From NCBI GenBank assembly GCA_030549495.1, contig JAUIRK010001026.1, forward strand, positions 186,001-250,000: a stretch of DNA of 64,000 bases. Reading direction: 5' to 3'. Made by a program: the position numbers and the translations under genes. Below the pieces are notes generated by a model, which saw only the letters and a list, made by a program, of their open reading frames with translations, ran no database searches and had not been told where the DNA came from. Below are positions 10,945-22,204 of this stretch, in pieces (the stretch's first letter is position 1; each line of letters begins with the position of its first letter). This stretch comes from Nectonema munidae (lineage: Eukaryota > Nematomorpha > Nectonematoida > Nectonematidae).

Positions 10945-13386
10945 TCAAAATTCTTCAAAATTAAGACTACGCAGATAATTTTTTTCTTCTGAAAGAATTA
11001 TCAGCGCTTCTTTTTTTTCAGATAACCTTGACTGCGTTCGTGGAGTTAATATTCTCTTCAAAGTTGAGAATTCTCTTTCACAAGGAGAAGTGCTGCCGCC
11101 AAGGGTAAGTGCAGCTGTAAAAAAATAAATTTTTAACTATAATTTATGCTACGTACTTTAGCATTACCAATATATGAAGAGAAATCTTCTTTTACCGCTT
11201 CTTCAATTGGACTTCAGGATTTTTGATTTCATCTTCAATTTTATCTGTAGTCAAATCATTAAGTTTGCTTTTTAAAATTTTTTTAGTTACCTAAAAACGT
11301 TTTTATAAGCTGAGTATAAATGTATATACACTTTTAAAATTACTTCGCATTGAGATGAGAAAAGTTTAGCATATGTGGCTTATGTATGGTGGCGCATCAA
11401 ACCAACTTACAAACTATAAAGTTTGTTTTGAAATCAAACAAATCAAAAATAGGCTTTAGCAAAAATGGATCTAAAAAATAATGAGATTTAAGTAACAAAC
11501 AGTAAAATGATTGAAACAAATTTATATTTTTTTGGTTGAATCTTAAAAAGATAAAAACAACAAAAAGTTTTTTATTAAAAATTTTGAAACCCATTTGTTG
11601 TTTCATTGATAACAGAATCGAGAAAGTTATACAAAATTCTTTTCAAACGAAGCTTATCATCCGAACCATTTTGTTCATCATTATGAGTAATCAGCCATTT
11701 TTTTGCTAATTTTTTTCTTGACTCTATAATTTTCCTAATACTTGGGAATATTTATATATTTCTTAAAAAGTTGAATCCAAATTTTTTTTCCTTTGTTTAA
11801 AAATATACTAAAATTTTAATTTTATTAATTGTACCTGAAAACGTGTATTTGCATGCATGAAACCTTCGAGAATTTCTTTAGCAACGAAGGCAATAAAAAC
11901 AGTCAATTTTTTTAAACTTACGTAAAATTCCCCCACATTTTATTGCTAACTCAACATTTGTGTCATTTTGTAATTTTTTCAAACGTATAAATATATCCTC
12001 ATAATTAATAATAATTGTTTTGATAGTAAGGTAATGTCCATCCTATCTTTCTTACAATAACTTTTTTAAAGAATTGCCTATGGAATTTGCGAAAAAACAT
12101 TACCTATATGACTTTGTTAACATAACATTTAAAAATTTACCTTTATAAACTTTACAAAAATTAATGTAACTTGTTAATTTAAACAGTTCTTTGCTTAAAT
12201 CGAAATACTGCTTAATTCTTTTTAATTTGCACAAAGATTTGACAACCACTAGGTGTAGCCTGTGGTATGCATATAGGGTATACATCATCCACTTTTTCTG
12301 ATATAAGCTTTTGTACACCTCCATGTTTTCATATTTAAAGGAAAAAATTTTCAAAGAAATAATTAAATTTCAAACCTGACATCACTGCTGCACCATCATA
12401 ACACTGGGATAAAATAATTTTTAAATTAAGACCAAAATCATTTAAGCGATTAAGTATATTCCCAGTTATTGAATTAGTATCACAGTATTCAATTGTTGAC
12501 ATGCAACTAGGCATACTTCTACTTTATAATTTTTAACAAAACGTAAAACTTAAAATAATTTTGAACAATGATATATTTTGATTCAATTAGGAATGAAGTA
12601 CGATTGAAATTTCTTCTTTATTCCTTTGTTCCATCAGCTTTCAAACGAAATTTTGAAATGTGAGGATTTTTAACAATATGCACAATTTTTTTAAAAAAAA
12701 TTCATTTTGAGCAGAATGATGTTTGTAAGAAGCAAACTTTGGTATTTCATCAGAAATCTAAATATTTCAAAGAAAACACTTAATAAAAACATTATTAATT
12801 TTCCAACTTACTGTTTTAAATCTTTCATCCATATGCATTGTGTATTTACATACGTTCAAAAACAAAGCCCTTACAAGCTGATCATTATCTTTTGATCTTT
12901 TACCTTGAAACCGCAATTCATTCGAACATAAAAATTTTACTATTTTAAAAACTCTTTTAAGATAATATCCCGTGAAAATGATATAGCATTTTACCTTACT
13001 AAAGAATAATATAGAAAAATCTTACTTATTTTTTTCTATTTGTTTAGAAGTTAAAGAATATGATATGATTTCTTAAGTTTTTTTGGCGTTTCAAAAAAGC
13101 TCTAATTCTTTGTGCATCTCACAATTCTAAAAATGGATTTAAATGATATAACACATATGAAAAAAAAGTATGCCTATATGCTTGGCGAGTTCTCTGTTTT
13201 TTCTAACGCATGATTCCAATTTTTAAAGCCCTGTTTTACAAAAAGCGAGTTTTCTTCTTTCCCGCTTTTTCTCCAAAAAAATTGTACAATAATGACAAAA
13301 TACAGGGTCTTTTTGTATAGAGTACTCCAGCCAATTTCTTCCTGAGTATTTTATCACTTCAAATTTAGTGCCTCTTCCTAAAATCG
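10945..13386 (-). pseudogene. hAT transposase relic, TTF zinc finger to C-terminal dimerisation domain
   Basis: Reading the minus strand: 13386-13180 gives a TTF/ZMYM1-type N-terminal finger (NWLEYSIQKDPVFCHYC, then AFCKTGL). Next, 12415-12370 gives QCYDGAAVMSG, the conserved catalytic-Asp box of this hAT group. At about 12354-12100 follows YAYHRLHLVVVKSL (family form HCYAHRLHLVLVD). At 11120-10945 comes the C-terminal hAT dimerisation region (GGSTSPCEREFSTLKRI). The order and motifs are those of DUF4371/ZMYM1-like transposases. The frame is interrupted many times and long parts are unreadable, so it is dead. The sequence just before the finger (GATTTTAG then GAAGAGGC) could be a splice acceptor, which would place the repeat arrays in a 5' intron or UTR; that is inference. 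Confidence 0.8.
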
Positions 13387-13654
13387 CTAGCTGCATCTTT
13401 TGAAACCATTTTCATTGTAGTTGAATGACCCTTTCATGTCCAAAACTGTCAATCAAAATCAAAAATTAAAATTTTTCAGCAAAATTTGGACATTATCTGT
13501 ACTTAACATAGGATCTATATTATATAATACCTTGAAAATTTATAATTATATATAGTTTGGAACGCATAACACTTTATATATTTAATTTTTCAATAAACAT
13601 GGCTACTCTTTATAAAATTTTAATCAAAATTTTGATTGATCAAAAATATATCTA

Positions 13655-14130
13655 ATAAAATATACCTTTAAATTTTACATAAAATATATGTTTTTATGCT
13701 AAATTGGTCATGCTGTTTTCATTTCTGGACTCATTTCTTTTTGAAAATACCTATAAGTGTTAATCAAATTTGCGGTTTACTTCTGAAAATTGTCTCTAAA
13801 AACATTCCTTAACATTTTACATAAAATATATGTTTTATACCAAATCGATCATGTTGTTTTCATTTCTGGACTCAAATTTTAAGTTTAGGATGTGAAAATA
13901 CCTATAAATATTAATCAAATTTGCGGTTTACTTCTGAAAATTGTCTCCAAAAACATTCCTTCAAATTTTACATACAATATATGTGTTATACTAAATCGGC
14001 CATGCTGGTTTCATTTCTGGACTCATTTTTTACGTTTAGGATGTGAAAATACCTAAAAGTGTTAATCAAATTTGCGGTTTACTTCTAAAAATTGTCTTCA
14101 AAAACAATCATTCAACTTTTACAATCAAAT
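13655..14130 (-). repeat. hAT array 2 in copy A (about 150-bp units, about 3 copies)
   Basis: The blocks TTTGCGGTTTACTTCT, TTTCATTTCTGGACTCA and GTGAAAATACCTA recur in the same order about every 150 bp, three times and part of a fourth. The same unit, inverted, is present about six times at 40960-41860. Confidence 0.85.
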
Positions 14131-14869
14131 ATATGTGTTATACTAAAGCTTCAAAAAAGATTTTGACTGTGAAAAAGAAGTTCCTCTTTTACAAATGAAA
14201 AATATTTAAATCTATAGCTTATCATCTAGGATTACAGCATTTAGCTAAGATGGGTAGGAAATCTGAAAATTTAGAATAGGTCAGATTTATCAAAAATGGC
14301 ACAGATGTCAATATGTGAGAATTTAGTCACTATCAAGATATTTTTAATTTAAATTGAATTTGTCCATCTTTTTCCTTTTGCGTCAAAGAGATAATTTTTT
14401 ATATGAAGAACGTGGACAACTTTTTGTAATTGAACAATGAACATCATAAATGATTCATTAGAAAAAAACCTTTGAAATGAGATTGGTTGACACATATTCA
14501 GGCCTGATAATAAAATACACGATACTGATAAAAAAGTCTAAGATCATCAAGAAGATTCTTTAATCAGAATGCTTTGAGAGAGAAAAAAAATCATTTTATC
14601 CTTATAAAATTTTCGAACACTCATTGAAGAATATAAATTTCTAAAAAAAGAGCTACCAAGAAAGGATCATCATAGAATGAATAGCAAAATTACATACTGT
14701 AAATTATAATATGACGTAGAGACTATGAGCCAATAACGAATTTTTAGCCAAAAAGATGGAGGTCCTATCGAGTTACATAAGTTACTGTAGAATGAAATAT
14801 TTTGAGTGAATTAAACACCTAAATTTGATTTAAATAAATTAAGAAAATATATATATTTGACATTGATTA

Positions 14870-15115
14870 ACAGGTTTAATCGATTTTTTGACAGTTTTGA
14901 TTGATTTTCATAAAAAAATGAATATCACCACTCAATTCAGAATATATGAAAATGGGTATATATGTGTAAAAAACTTTATATAATTATTTAAATAAAAAGT
15001 TCCTTTTTGAGATGAGCTGTCAAATATAAATCAATTTTTTGACAGGTTTGATTAATTTTTATAAAAAAATGGACTCACCATTGAATTCAGCATAGTTGAA
15101 ATATATATGTAACAT
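14870..15115 (-). repeat. hAT array 1 in copy A (about 150-bp units, about 2 copies)
   Basis: Two units, each with a TTTTTTGACAG... core, a TTGAATTCAGCAT-like block and AAAAGTTCCTTTTTGAGATG. The same unit is amplified to about ten copies, inverted, at 38460-39890. Confidence 0.8.
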
Positions 15116-15214
15116 TAAAAATATTTATAAAAACTTATTAATATCTGAGAAAAATAGGGGAGGGTGGGGCACCACTTGAGCGGACAAATTTAGCCCAGCA
15201 CCAATAGGGCTAAG

Positions 15215-16114
15215 AGGAATAAAGAGATATATTAAAATGAAAATAAACTATAGTACCATTAGGCTTCCCTTTATCTTTTATTTTGACATCATAACAATGA
15301 TCAGAGACAGACTGTGAAGTCCTTTTTTCACTAAAAAGTTGAGATAATTTTGAAATAAAAGGATTAATTTTAAAAAAAGATAAAATTAACCAAATATTTC
15401 TAATTTCCCCATAAAATTGTGGTGTCGCGTCTATCTTTTCTTTCCTTTTCTTTTTCTTCATAGTAAGAAACAGCGATTCAATCGTGTTCTATTGTACTAT
15501 TTAGAAAAATATAACGAAGTTAAACAATAATATGGAGAGAGCAGGATGTCACAGCGAGAATAAGCATTTCCTAAACTTTTAATCTCAAAAAAAATCTGCA
15601 ATTCCAAACTGATTTAAAACATAGTTCAAAAATTTAGGACACAAAATTTACACTGTGTTAAATAAACTAGCGCAATATGATAAAAATACAAAGTTTTGAA
15701 AGAAACATTAATTACAATTTTAAAGATGAACTTTAAAAAATGGTTTAATTATTTTTACGCTTTTTTAGTCTCTCTCCTCTTTAATTAACAAACTCTTATA
15801 ATTAATTTTGAAGTTCTCAAAAAAAATAATACCTGCGAAAAAGTGAAGTTGTTGAATGTGGATTTTCAAAAAGAAATGAAGTGGTTGAGCAACAACAACA
15901 GTCTGTGTAAAGAGAAAATGCGTTGTCTTGTCAACTAATGCTGATGTAAAGAGGCAGATAGATTGAATGGTGGAAAAGCTGGCGAGAAAGTATCACGGAT
16001 AAATGATAAACGGAGGAGCTTTGAATGTCAAGAAGGATTGTACATTTTTTAGTGTTTTGATCTTACCGCTTATCTGCGTTCATCTTTGCCACATCTGGGG
16101 TTCTACTAGCGGCT
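15215..16114. other. Intergenic, no gene assigned
   Basis: A minus-strand frame at 15210-15461 (83 codons, Lys/Ile-rich) has no recognisable domain and is probably chance. Nothing else can be supported. Confidence 0.4.
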
Positions 16115-16835
16115 CAGGGTTTCTTAAACTGTGGGAATTTTAGTCGTGATGAAAACCTTCGAACAAATCAAAGTGTTTATATCTCAGAGCAAAATGATAA
16201 ATCTAAAAATTTATGGGATTATGTTCAGGGATCCTTCAAACTTCATCTTGCCTACTTAACGGATATTTTTGAAGACTTGAATGTCAAGTGCAAGGACCTG
16301 AGTAAACCATTGTTATGCACACGGATGCGATCAAAGCCTTTCTCGATAAACTTGCCTTCTGGAAAAGAATAGGGAGAGTTAGCTTTTTTTCATCGCCTTA
16401 ATAGGGTTTTTAATGATAACACCTTTGAGTTCTCAGATAATCGAAAAAAAAGATATTGTTGATCATTTAATCATGCTTTAAAGGGAGTTTAAGTATTATT
16501 TCTATGTGTTTCGAGAAGAAGAAAGCATACAAGTCAAACTCGCCAGAAACCCCTACCGTTGTGCTGTGGTTGTGGATGATCTTCCCGAAGGTATTCAAGA
16601 AGAATTTCTGGAACTCATCCATACCACTTCGGCAAAGGAAAAAAAAGATCTGAACATTACAAACCTTTGGGGCAAAATGTTACCCATTTTACCGAAGGTT
16701 TCCAAATTTGCCTTGAAAATCCATTCCCTTCAACTTATCTTTGTAAAACTGCTTTTTCGAGTCTATTGATCATAAAATCCAAGGCTAGGAAAAGAAATTA
16801 TCATGAATGCTAGATGTTTGGCGTATTTTTTTAGG
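16115..16835 (+). mobile_element. hAT relic of the ZBED5/SCAND3-like type
   Basis: Begins at a hAT-like terminus CAGGGTTTCTTAAACTGTGGG. The translation around 16235-16375 reads LAYLTDIFEDLN, KIKAFL-like TDAIKAFLDKL and AFWKRIG, as in ZBED5/SCAND3-type transposases. From 16506 to 16769 one frame reads NPYRCAV, DDLPEGIQEEFLEL, NLWGKMLPILPKVSKFALKI, which matches the segment before the C-terminal dimerisation motif. The conserved PFSTTYLCE-like block that should follow is decayed. Several frames are needed and no N-terminal part is present, so this is an internally deleted, dead copy. The right end was not found. Confidence 0.78.
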
Positions 16836-17020
16836 GTAATGAAAAAAATTTCAGGGGAGCTTGAAAAATAGCTGCAGGGGGGGGGGGCTTGTGCCACAAA
16901 TTCAATAGGTAGCTACTGATCAAAGAGAAGAGAAGCTTATTTAATTAGAATATAAAATAATTGATTATAAGTAAAACTAAAGGACGCAATGAGTGCATCG
17001 AGATCTTTACACGATGCCGG

Positions 17021-17575
17021 GTCAAAACGCCCAAAAACCAAAACGCCCAAAACCAAAACGCCCGATACCAAAAGGCCCGAAAATAATAATTCGGGCGTTA
17101 CTATTTTTTGATGTTTATTCTATTTGGACAGTTTTCAAAACGGTCGATTTGACACGAAATGATAGTGCTCAATTTGACTTGAAAGATAAAAGTGATCATA
17201 CAAAAATACATTATTTCTTAGGTTTGAAAAACAATTAAACTACCAATTTAAGCGGAAAATCAGTTTGAAATCAGAAAAGACGTGACTAATTTAAACAGGA
17301 AAACAAGAATATAAATAATTTCTGATCTTGGTTCAAAATTTCGGGAGTAGTTCGATTCGATAAGATTGATAAATTAGGAATCTTGTATCTGTTTTTTATG
17401 CATGTAAAACAAAAAGGGTTAAATTTAACATATTCGAGCAAAAAGTGGTAAATACAAGAAAAAATCTTAAATTTTTAAATATTTTTTGTAGATTCAAGTT
17501 TCAGACGATTTTGTATCGGGTGTTTTGGTATCGGGCGTTTTGGTTTCGGGCGTTTTGGTTTTCGGGCGTTTTGAC
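17021..17575. mobile_element. Fold-back-like element with repetitive inverted arms
   Basis: The left arm (17021-17080) and right arm (about 17505-17575) are inverted copies made of roughly four units of a 15-bp theme, AAAACGCCC followed by GAAACC or GATACC. The outermost bases are GTCAAAACGCCC in both arms. The interior of about 420 bp shows no coding capacity. No target duplication was recognised at the edges. This is a terminal-inverted-repeat DNA element of unknown superfamily. Confidence 0.75.
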
Positions 17576-17914
17576 TCGAATTATTTTACACACATAACCC
17601 TGAATATAATTGACAAAATAAAACTAAGCACTCTTATTCATATTTTACTAGAGAGAGAGATTTATTGAAGACAAATGTAAAACACTAAAAAATACCATTT
17701 CGAAAGTTTTCTTTCAAAAAACAATTTCATAAGTTGTAAATAAAAAAAATATATCACATGACAGGAATCAAAAGCCAAGATGGCCGTATATTAGATTTCT
17801 ATGCTCATTTGGCATATTTTACTCAATGTAAATATAATTAATTTATTGTTTAATAATAAAAATAGAAACTCGCACAAAGAGCTCTTACGATACCCTGAAA
17901 AAAATAAAAATAAA

Positions 17915-18052
17915 TTAACCCATTTACGACCAATGTTCCTATTTTGGAACATAAGTAATTTCATCTTCATCTGCTTTTTTCAATGACTTTGAATATAAAT
18001 CGTCTGCGTTTTTTTAGATATCGTCTGCTTTGCTTGGTTTTAAATGTGTTAA
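17915..18052. mobile_element. TTAA-flanked MITE, copy 2
   Basis: A 138-bp element, inverted relative to copy 1 at 1292-1429. Begins TTAACCCATTTACGACCAA and ends TTAAATGTGTTAA; contains ATCGTCTGC motifs (the inverse of GCAGACGAT). Confidence 0.8.
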
Positions 18053-18300
18053 GCAGGTAGATGAGTTGATGTGATGGCTTAAAAAACATTATAATTTTTT
18101 AAAGCATACATATATCTTTCTGCAAAAAGTAAAGCGAGAAACTATGTTATAAATTATAAAGAAAAATTATATAAATAAAATTAAAAATATCATATAAGAA
18201 CTTTAAGATTATATCAGGGCTCAAGGGTCCCCAAAGTGGTCGATATCGATGTCCCTTGGATCGATGAGGCTTTTCTAGGGGTCGATTATTAAAAGCACCA

Positions 18301-18441
18301 TAGGGTGTTTTCATCGAGAAGGCACAATTGCGCCTCTTGTATCGAACTATAAGAAAAGCAGGCTTGATGGGGGATCGAACCCAAGACCTTGAGTTATCGA
18401 ATCCAGCATCTAACCTCCCTACTCACGCTCTACTAATCAAA
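18301..18441 (-). mobile_element. tRNA-derived SINE family A, copy 1
   Basis: On the minus strand: tRNA-like head with TAGAGCGTGAGTAGG (A-box-like), then GGGTTCGATCCC (B box), then the family body ending GATGAAAACACCC. It matches 53354-53490 throughout. A GC-richer sequence at about 18222-18290 (GGGTCCCCAAAGTGGTCGAT) looks like a hAT end adjoining it. Confidence 0.8.
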
Positions 18442-21409
18442 TCTTATTACATAGAGGTTGAAAGGGGTTGTTTATGTTATGGAGAATAAATTAAATTTCT
18501 AGACATTTTCTATATTAAAAATTCTAAAATAATAAAATATTCTTTTATATACTATATTATATTAAAGGTTCATTTTCATATATTATTTTAGATTGGTGGC
18601 AGAAAAAAGGTGTCACGCTTATTTTTCTTTTAATTCGACTTATGTTCTCTACTTCTTGGTTCTGTTAAATATTACGTCCATTCAGCTGAAATTAAATTTC
18701 AGTTCTATTATAGTTCATTTGAAATCACTAGTTAAAATCTGACAAATTTATAGTTTCCCATTTTTTCATGATTTAGGCTTTCAATAGGGAACCGTATGTG
18801 GGTGCATGTATTCGGATTGTGCACAGGCTAACCTAGTATTGATTTAGGGCTCAAATAAAATAAGACCTTTAACAAAATGCTTAACTGCAAAATACCCGGC
18901 TCAACGCTTTACAATTTAAATAACTATATAAGGACACTTATATAAGAAGTCTACACACATTTCGTTCGTTATTAAAAAGAAACACCGTTACGCACGTCCA
19001 TCTAAATCAGTTCTTCAAAGTTATGATTTCTAAAGATTTTCAGTTTTCCAGAAATATGCTTAACAAGTATATAAAAAAAAGCAAATTTTTTATTCTAAAT
19101 ATATCCAAAAATTTGGAAATGTTTATTTGCGAATACTCGTTCTCATGATGAGGCGTTTAAACGATGAGCCAATCACACCTTGAATCGCAACAATGCATGA
19201 ACTAGGATGTAAGCCCGGTGGAAAAGATAGGCATCAAGGTGTAGGGTGTTGTAAAAAGCGCTCTGTTGAGCGCAATCTTAATCATGAATATGGTTAGTGA
19301 ACAGAAATTCGGTAGAAAAGCCAGTCTTAATAATTTTAAAGGATTCATTCATTGGCAGAAATTATAAAAAAATATTTGGTAATTTTGCTACATCAAGATT
19401 TACGAAAAAAATTTAGATATGAAATATCAAAGTTCAGTTTACTGAGCTCCTATTCGAGTTAAAAACTCTAAAATTCCTCAAAAACATACAAGAAACAATG
19501 AGTGTGCAGGATGATCACGTTAAAGCGAGAATATTCTAAGCCCCGAAAAAACAATATTGAACTCAATAACATTTTGCTATTTTAAAATTGAAGAAAACAC
19601 CAAATATATTTGATTTGAGCTTAAATGACCTTTAAAGTTTGGAAGTACTCAATTTTTTACCACCCAAAGTGGGAAAATACTTTTAAAGTATCAACAGTTT
19701 ATATTGACTTAAATTAACACCTAAAAAGTTGTTTTCTTTCTGTCAAATCTATGCGCATAAGTATTATTATCTGTGTATATAATATGGCATAATAAGTATC
19801 CAATATCTCGCAAAACCTCAAAAGGTTAGACACAGAAGACAACCTGTTATGATTTATAGTCCCCATACTGTACAAAACTTGTAGCGATAAGTTCTATATA
19901 AATAATGGTTCCTTCTCTAACTTTCGTATTCTCCCATTTTTCGTGTAAAACCTAAGATAGCTTACTTTTAAGCATACTCATCATTCACTGCTCCAAGGTT
20001 TATGCGTTGTATACGATATTCCTAGAAAAATGAAAACAGATAGATGTTTTTTGAGACAACCTGCTTTTTGATATCATGATGAGGAATGACTTCGACTTTC
20101 ACTTGAATTTGTCTTACTGTTTAAGAATACACATTTTACGCTTAAGTTTAATTATGTTCTCCTTTATTTCTAATCGTTTATCAGAGACATGAAAATGTTC
20201 TTAACATCAAGAACGTGCAAATTAATCTCAATCGAATTAGGATTATGTGAAAATCATCTTATTAGAAATGAAGATGTTACTCAAGTTCATATGAATCCCA
20301 ATTTAAATTTTAAAAAAACTTATGATAACTCCTTATTCTGCGAAAATTCTTTTGCCGATATTTAAAATCATTTCAAATCGGTTCCTTTCTGATGAAAAAA
20401 AATTTAGTTCCAAAATGTTCAACCTAAACCTCCTTTTTTCTGCATCGTCCGTTATTAAATGTGAAAATTTGAAGGAATATATTTGCAAGGAAAATAATAT
20501 TAAAATATTTGGTAAATCTAATTCTTGATATAATGTTGGAATTAAGTTTGAACAAAAATGCGTAAAATCTATCTAAATAGTCTAAATGTTGGCGATTGTA
20601 ATGTTATATTACGGAGGATTTGCTATTAATATGGATCTCGGCATACTCTACTAAAATGAAAAGGCGCTTTCGAAGTACTATCTTATTTTTCTAACTTTTT
20701 ATACCACATCGTACTTTTATACGAATGCTCTTGAGAACACATTTACTAATGTCACTCAAAGTGTTTAACCTTAAAAGAGGACTAAAACAAATCGAAAATG
20801 GCGATGTGAACTTTTCATGCATGACATAGAGATGTTATTTTCCAAAGTTTTAATAACACGCCAAAAGGCATAAAGTGGAAAATAAAAAGACAAACTGCAA
20901 AATGATTACAACGTTAGGATATTTGAATTGCATTTATAAATGAGTTGTTATTGGATATTAGACTTGACATGATGATGATTAAAAAGGACTTCGTTGTAGT
21001 TGTCATTACTTTGAACAAAAAGCGCTTCGTTATCTTTATCGTTAAATGAAAACAAATTTGTAAGTATAAATTTAATTTGAAAAAATTACAGTCTTATAAA
21101 ATTATTAGTTTCAGATTTTACGCTCTGGAAGGAAGTGGCTTTTAGAAGTTCCTTATCCAGGTTTTTTGCGTTGAATATCGAAGATTTTTCGCAATCTTAA
21201 GTGGAAGTATGCATCAATTGGAATACTCAAAAAGTAGAAAAAGTTGATAGTTATTTGCCGAATAATAGAACTTATGAATAAACATATTTCGCGCATTGGT
21301 TTTATGCTCCTTTTTAACACTGCATGTGAAAATATAGGTAACGAAATCAACACAATCGTTAAGATAAAAATACGCTATCGATATCGTTAGTTTAACTTCG
21401 TTTTCGTTA
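18442..21409. other. Intergenic, no gene seen
   Basis: About 3 kb without supported genes. A GC-richer patch at about 19185-19290 contains a 6-bp hairpin GCGCTC/GAGCGC near 19259; its nature is unknown. All frames are short and unrecognised. Confidence 0.45.
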
Positions 21410-21546
21410 TTAACCCATTAAGTACCATCGAAATCAGACGATATTTAAAAAACGCAGACGATTTATATTCAAAGTCATTGAAAAAAGCAGACGAAGATGA
21501 AATTACTTATGTTCTCAAATGGGAACATTGGGACTTAATGGGTTAA
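21410..21546. mobile_element. TTAA-flanked MITE, copy 3
   Basis: A 137-bp element in the same orientation as copy 1: TTAACCCATTAAGTACCA to GACTTAATGGGTTAA, with three GCAGACGA-like motifs and the AGATGAAATTACTTATGTTC block shared with the other copies. Confidence 0.8.
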
Positions 21547-21945
21547 AAACTATTAACAAAAACCACATGTACAGCACTGGTAGAGAATGAGATGAAAAAT
21601 TTATGCACACAAACGAGAAAATTATGTTTATTGAACGGATCATAGACGACATGCTATACTTTAGAGCTTGATCTGGTAAAGGATTCGGGTACACACCTGG
21701 ACCTCACAACAAAGTCTTTATCTCGAATCAGTTTTTATTGTTCGCCAGGAAAGGCTTCCTGTTTGAAAAAGGCCTTCGGCTTCAGCACGTCATGGAAATA
21801 ATGGTGTCCTCGTCTTGCTGAGAGGGGAGTGTGCAAATTTAAAGCACATACTCATCACAGCTCCCTCTCTGTCTTGATTCATGGGTGGGTGTATGATGGG
21901 GAGAAAGAGACGAAAAAATAAAGATGCGCTTTCGTGGAATTTGTC
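21547..21945. other. GC-richer segment left of piggyBac PB1
   Basis: Bases around 21640-21910 are less AT-rich than the surroundings. A minus-strand frame of about 28 codons reading HDVLKPKAFFKQEAF occurs near 21740-21820 but has no recognisable homology. It could be an old exon or UTR, or an unrecognised repeat. Confidence 0.25.
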
Positions 21946-22204
21946 TTAACCTTCGCTTTACGGACTCTATGCATTTTTTACACTAAAAATTTTTGAGGCG
22001 TTTTTTATCAATGTGCCTCCATAGAAACCTATTATGAAAGTTGCATGTAAATTTTCTATTTCACACACTTTACACAATGTGACATTAAAATTTAAATTTT
22101 ATCGAATAATTTTTGAAAAAAATAGAAATAACTTCTCAACATGACGTTTTATAAAATAGTGGCGTTAAAAATAAAAACATGAACTTGAAGAATTCCCAAA
22201 ATTT

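Larger units (their letters stand above)
10750..15205 (-). mobile_element. Long hAT element, copy A (ZMYM1/DUF4371 type) with internal arrays
   Basis: In transposase sense (right to left) the order is: a terminus with GTGCTGGGC; a GC-rich subterminal segment; a short array of about 150-bp units (about 15115-14870); a unique block (about 14860-14150); a second array of about 150-bp units (about 14130-13655); a TTF-type zinc-finger coding segment; and the transposase down to about 10945. The left end is placed at CAGTGCCCCCGC (10750), which shares AGTGC with the right end, but this end is tentative and no matching 8-bp duplication was found. The non-coding half is the reverse complement of 38350-42200 (copy B) and is also related to 54790-55960 (copy C). 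Confidence 0.7.

Noticed and set aside
15210-15461. 83-codon Lys-rich minus-strand frame
   Set aside because: No motif, low-complexity start, and no splice or promoter support.
16993-17238. 81-codon frame with KPKRPKPKRPIPKGPK
   Set aside because: The Lys/Pro repeat is simply the translation of the repetitive arm of the fold-back element at 17021-17575.
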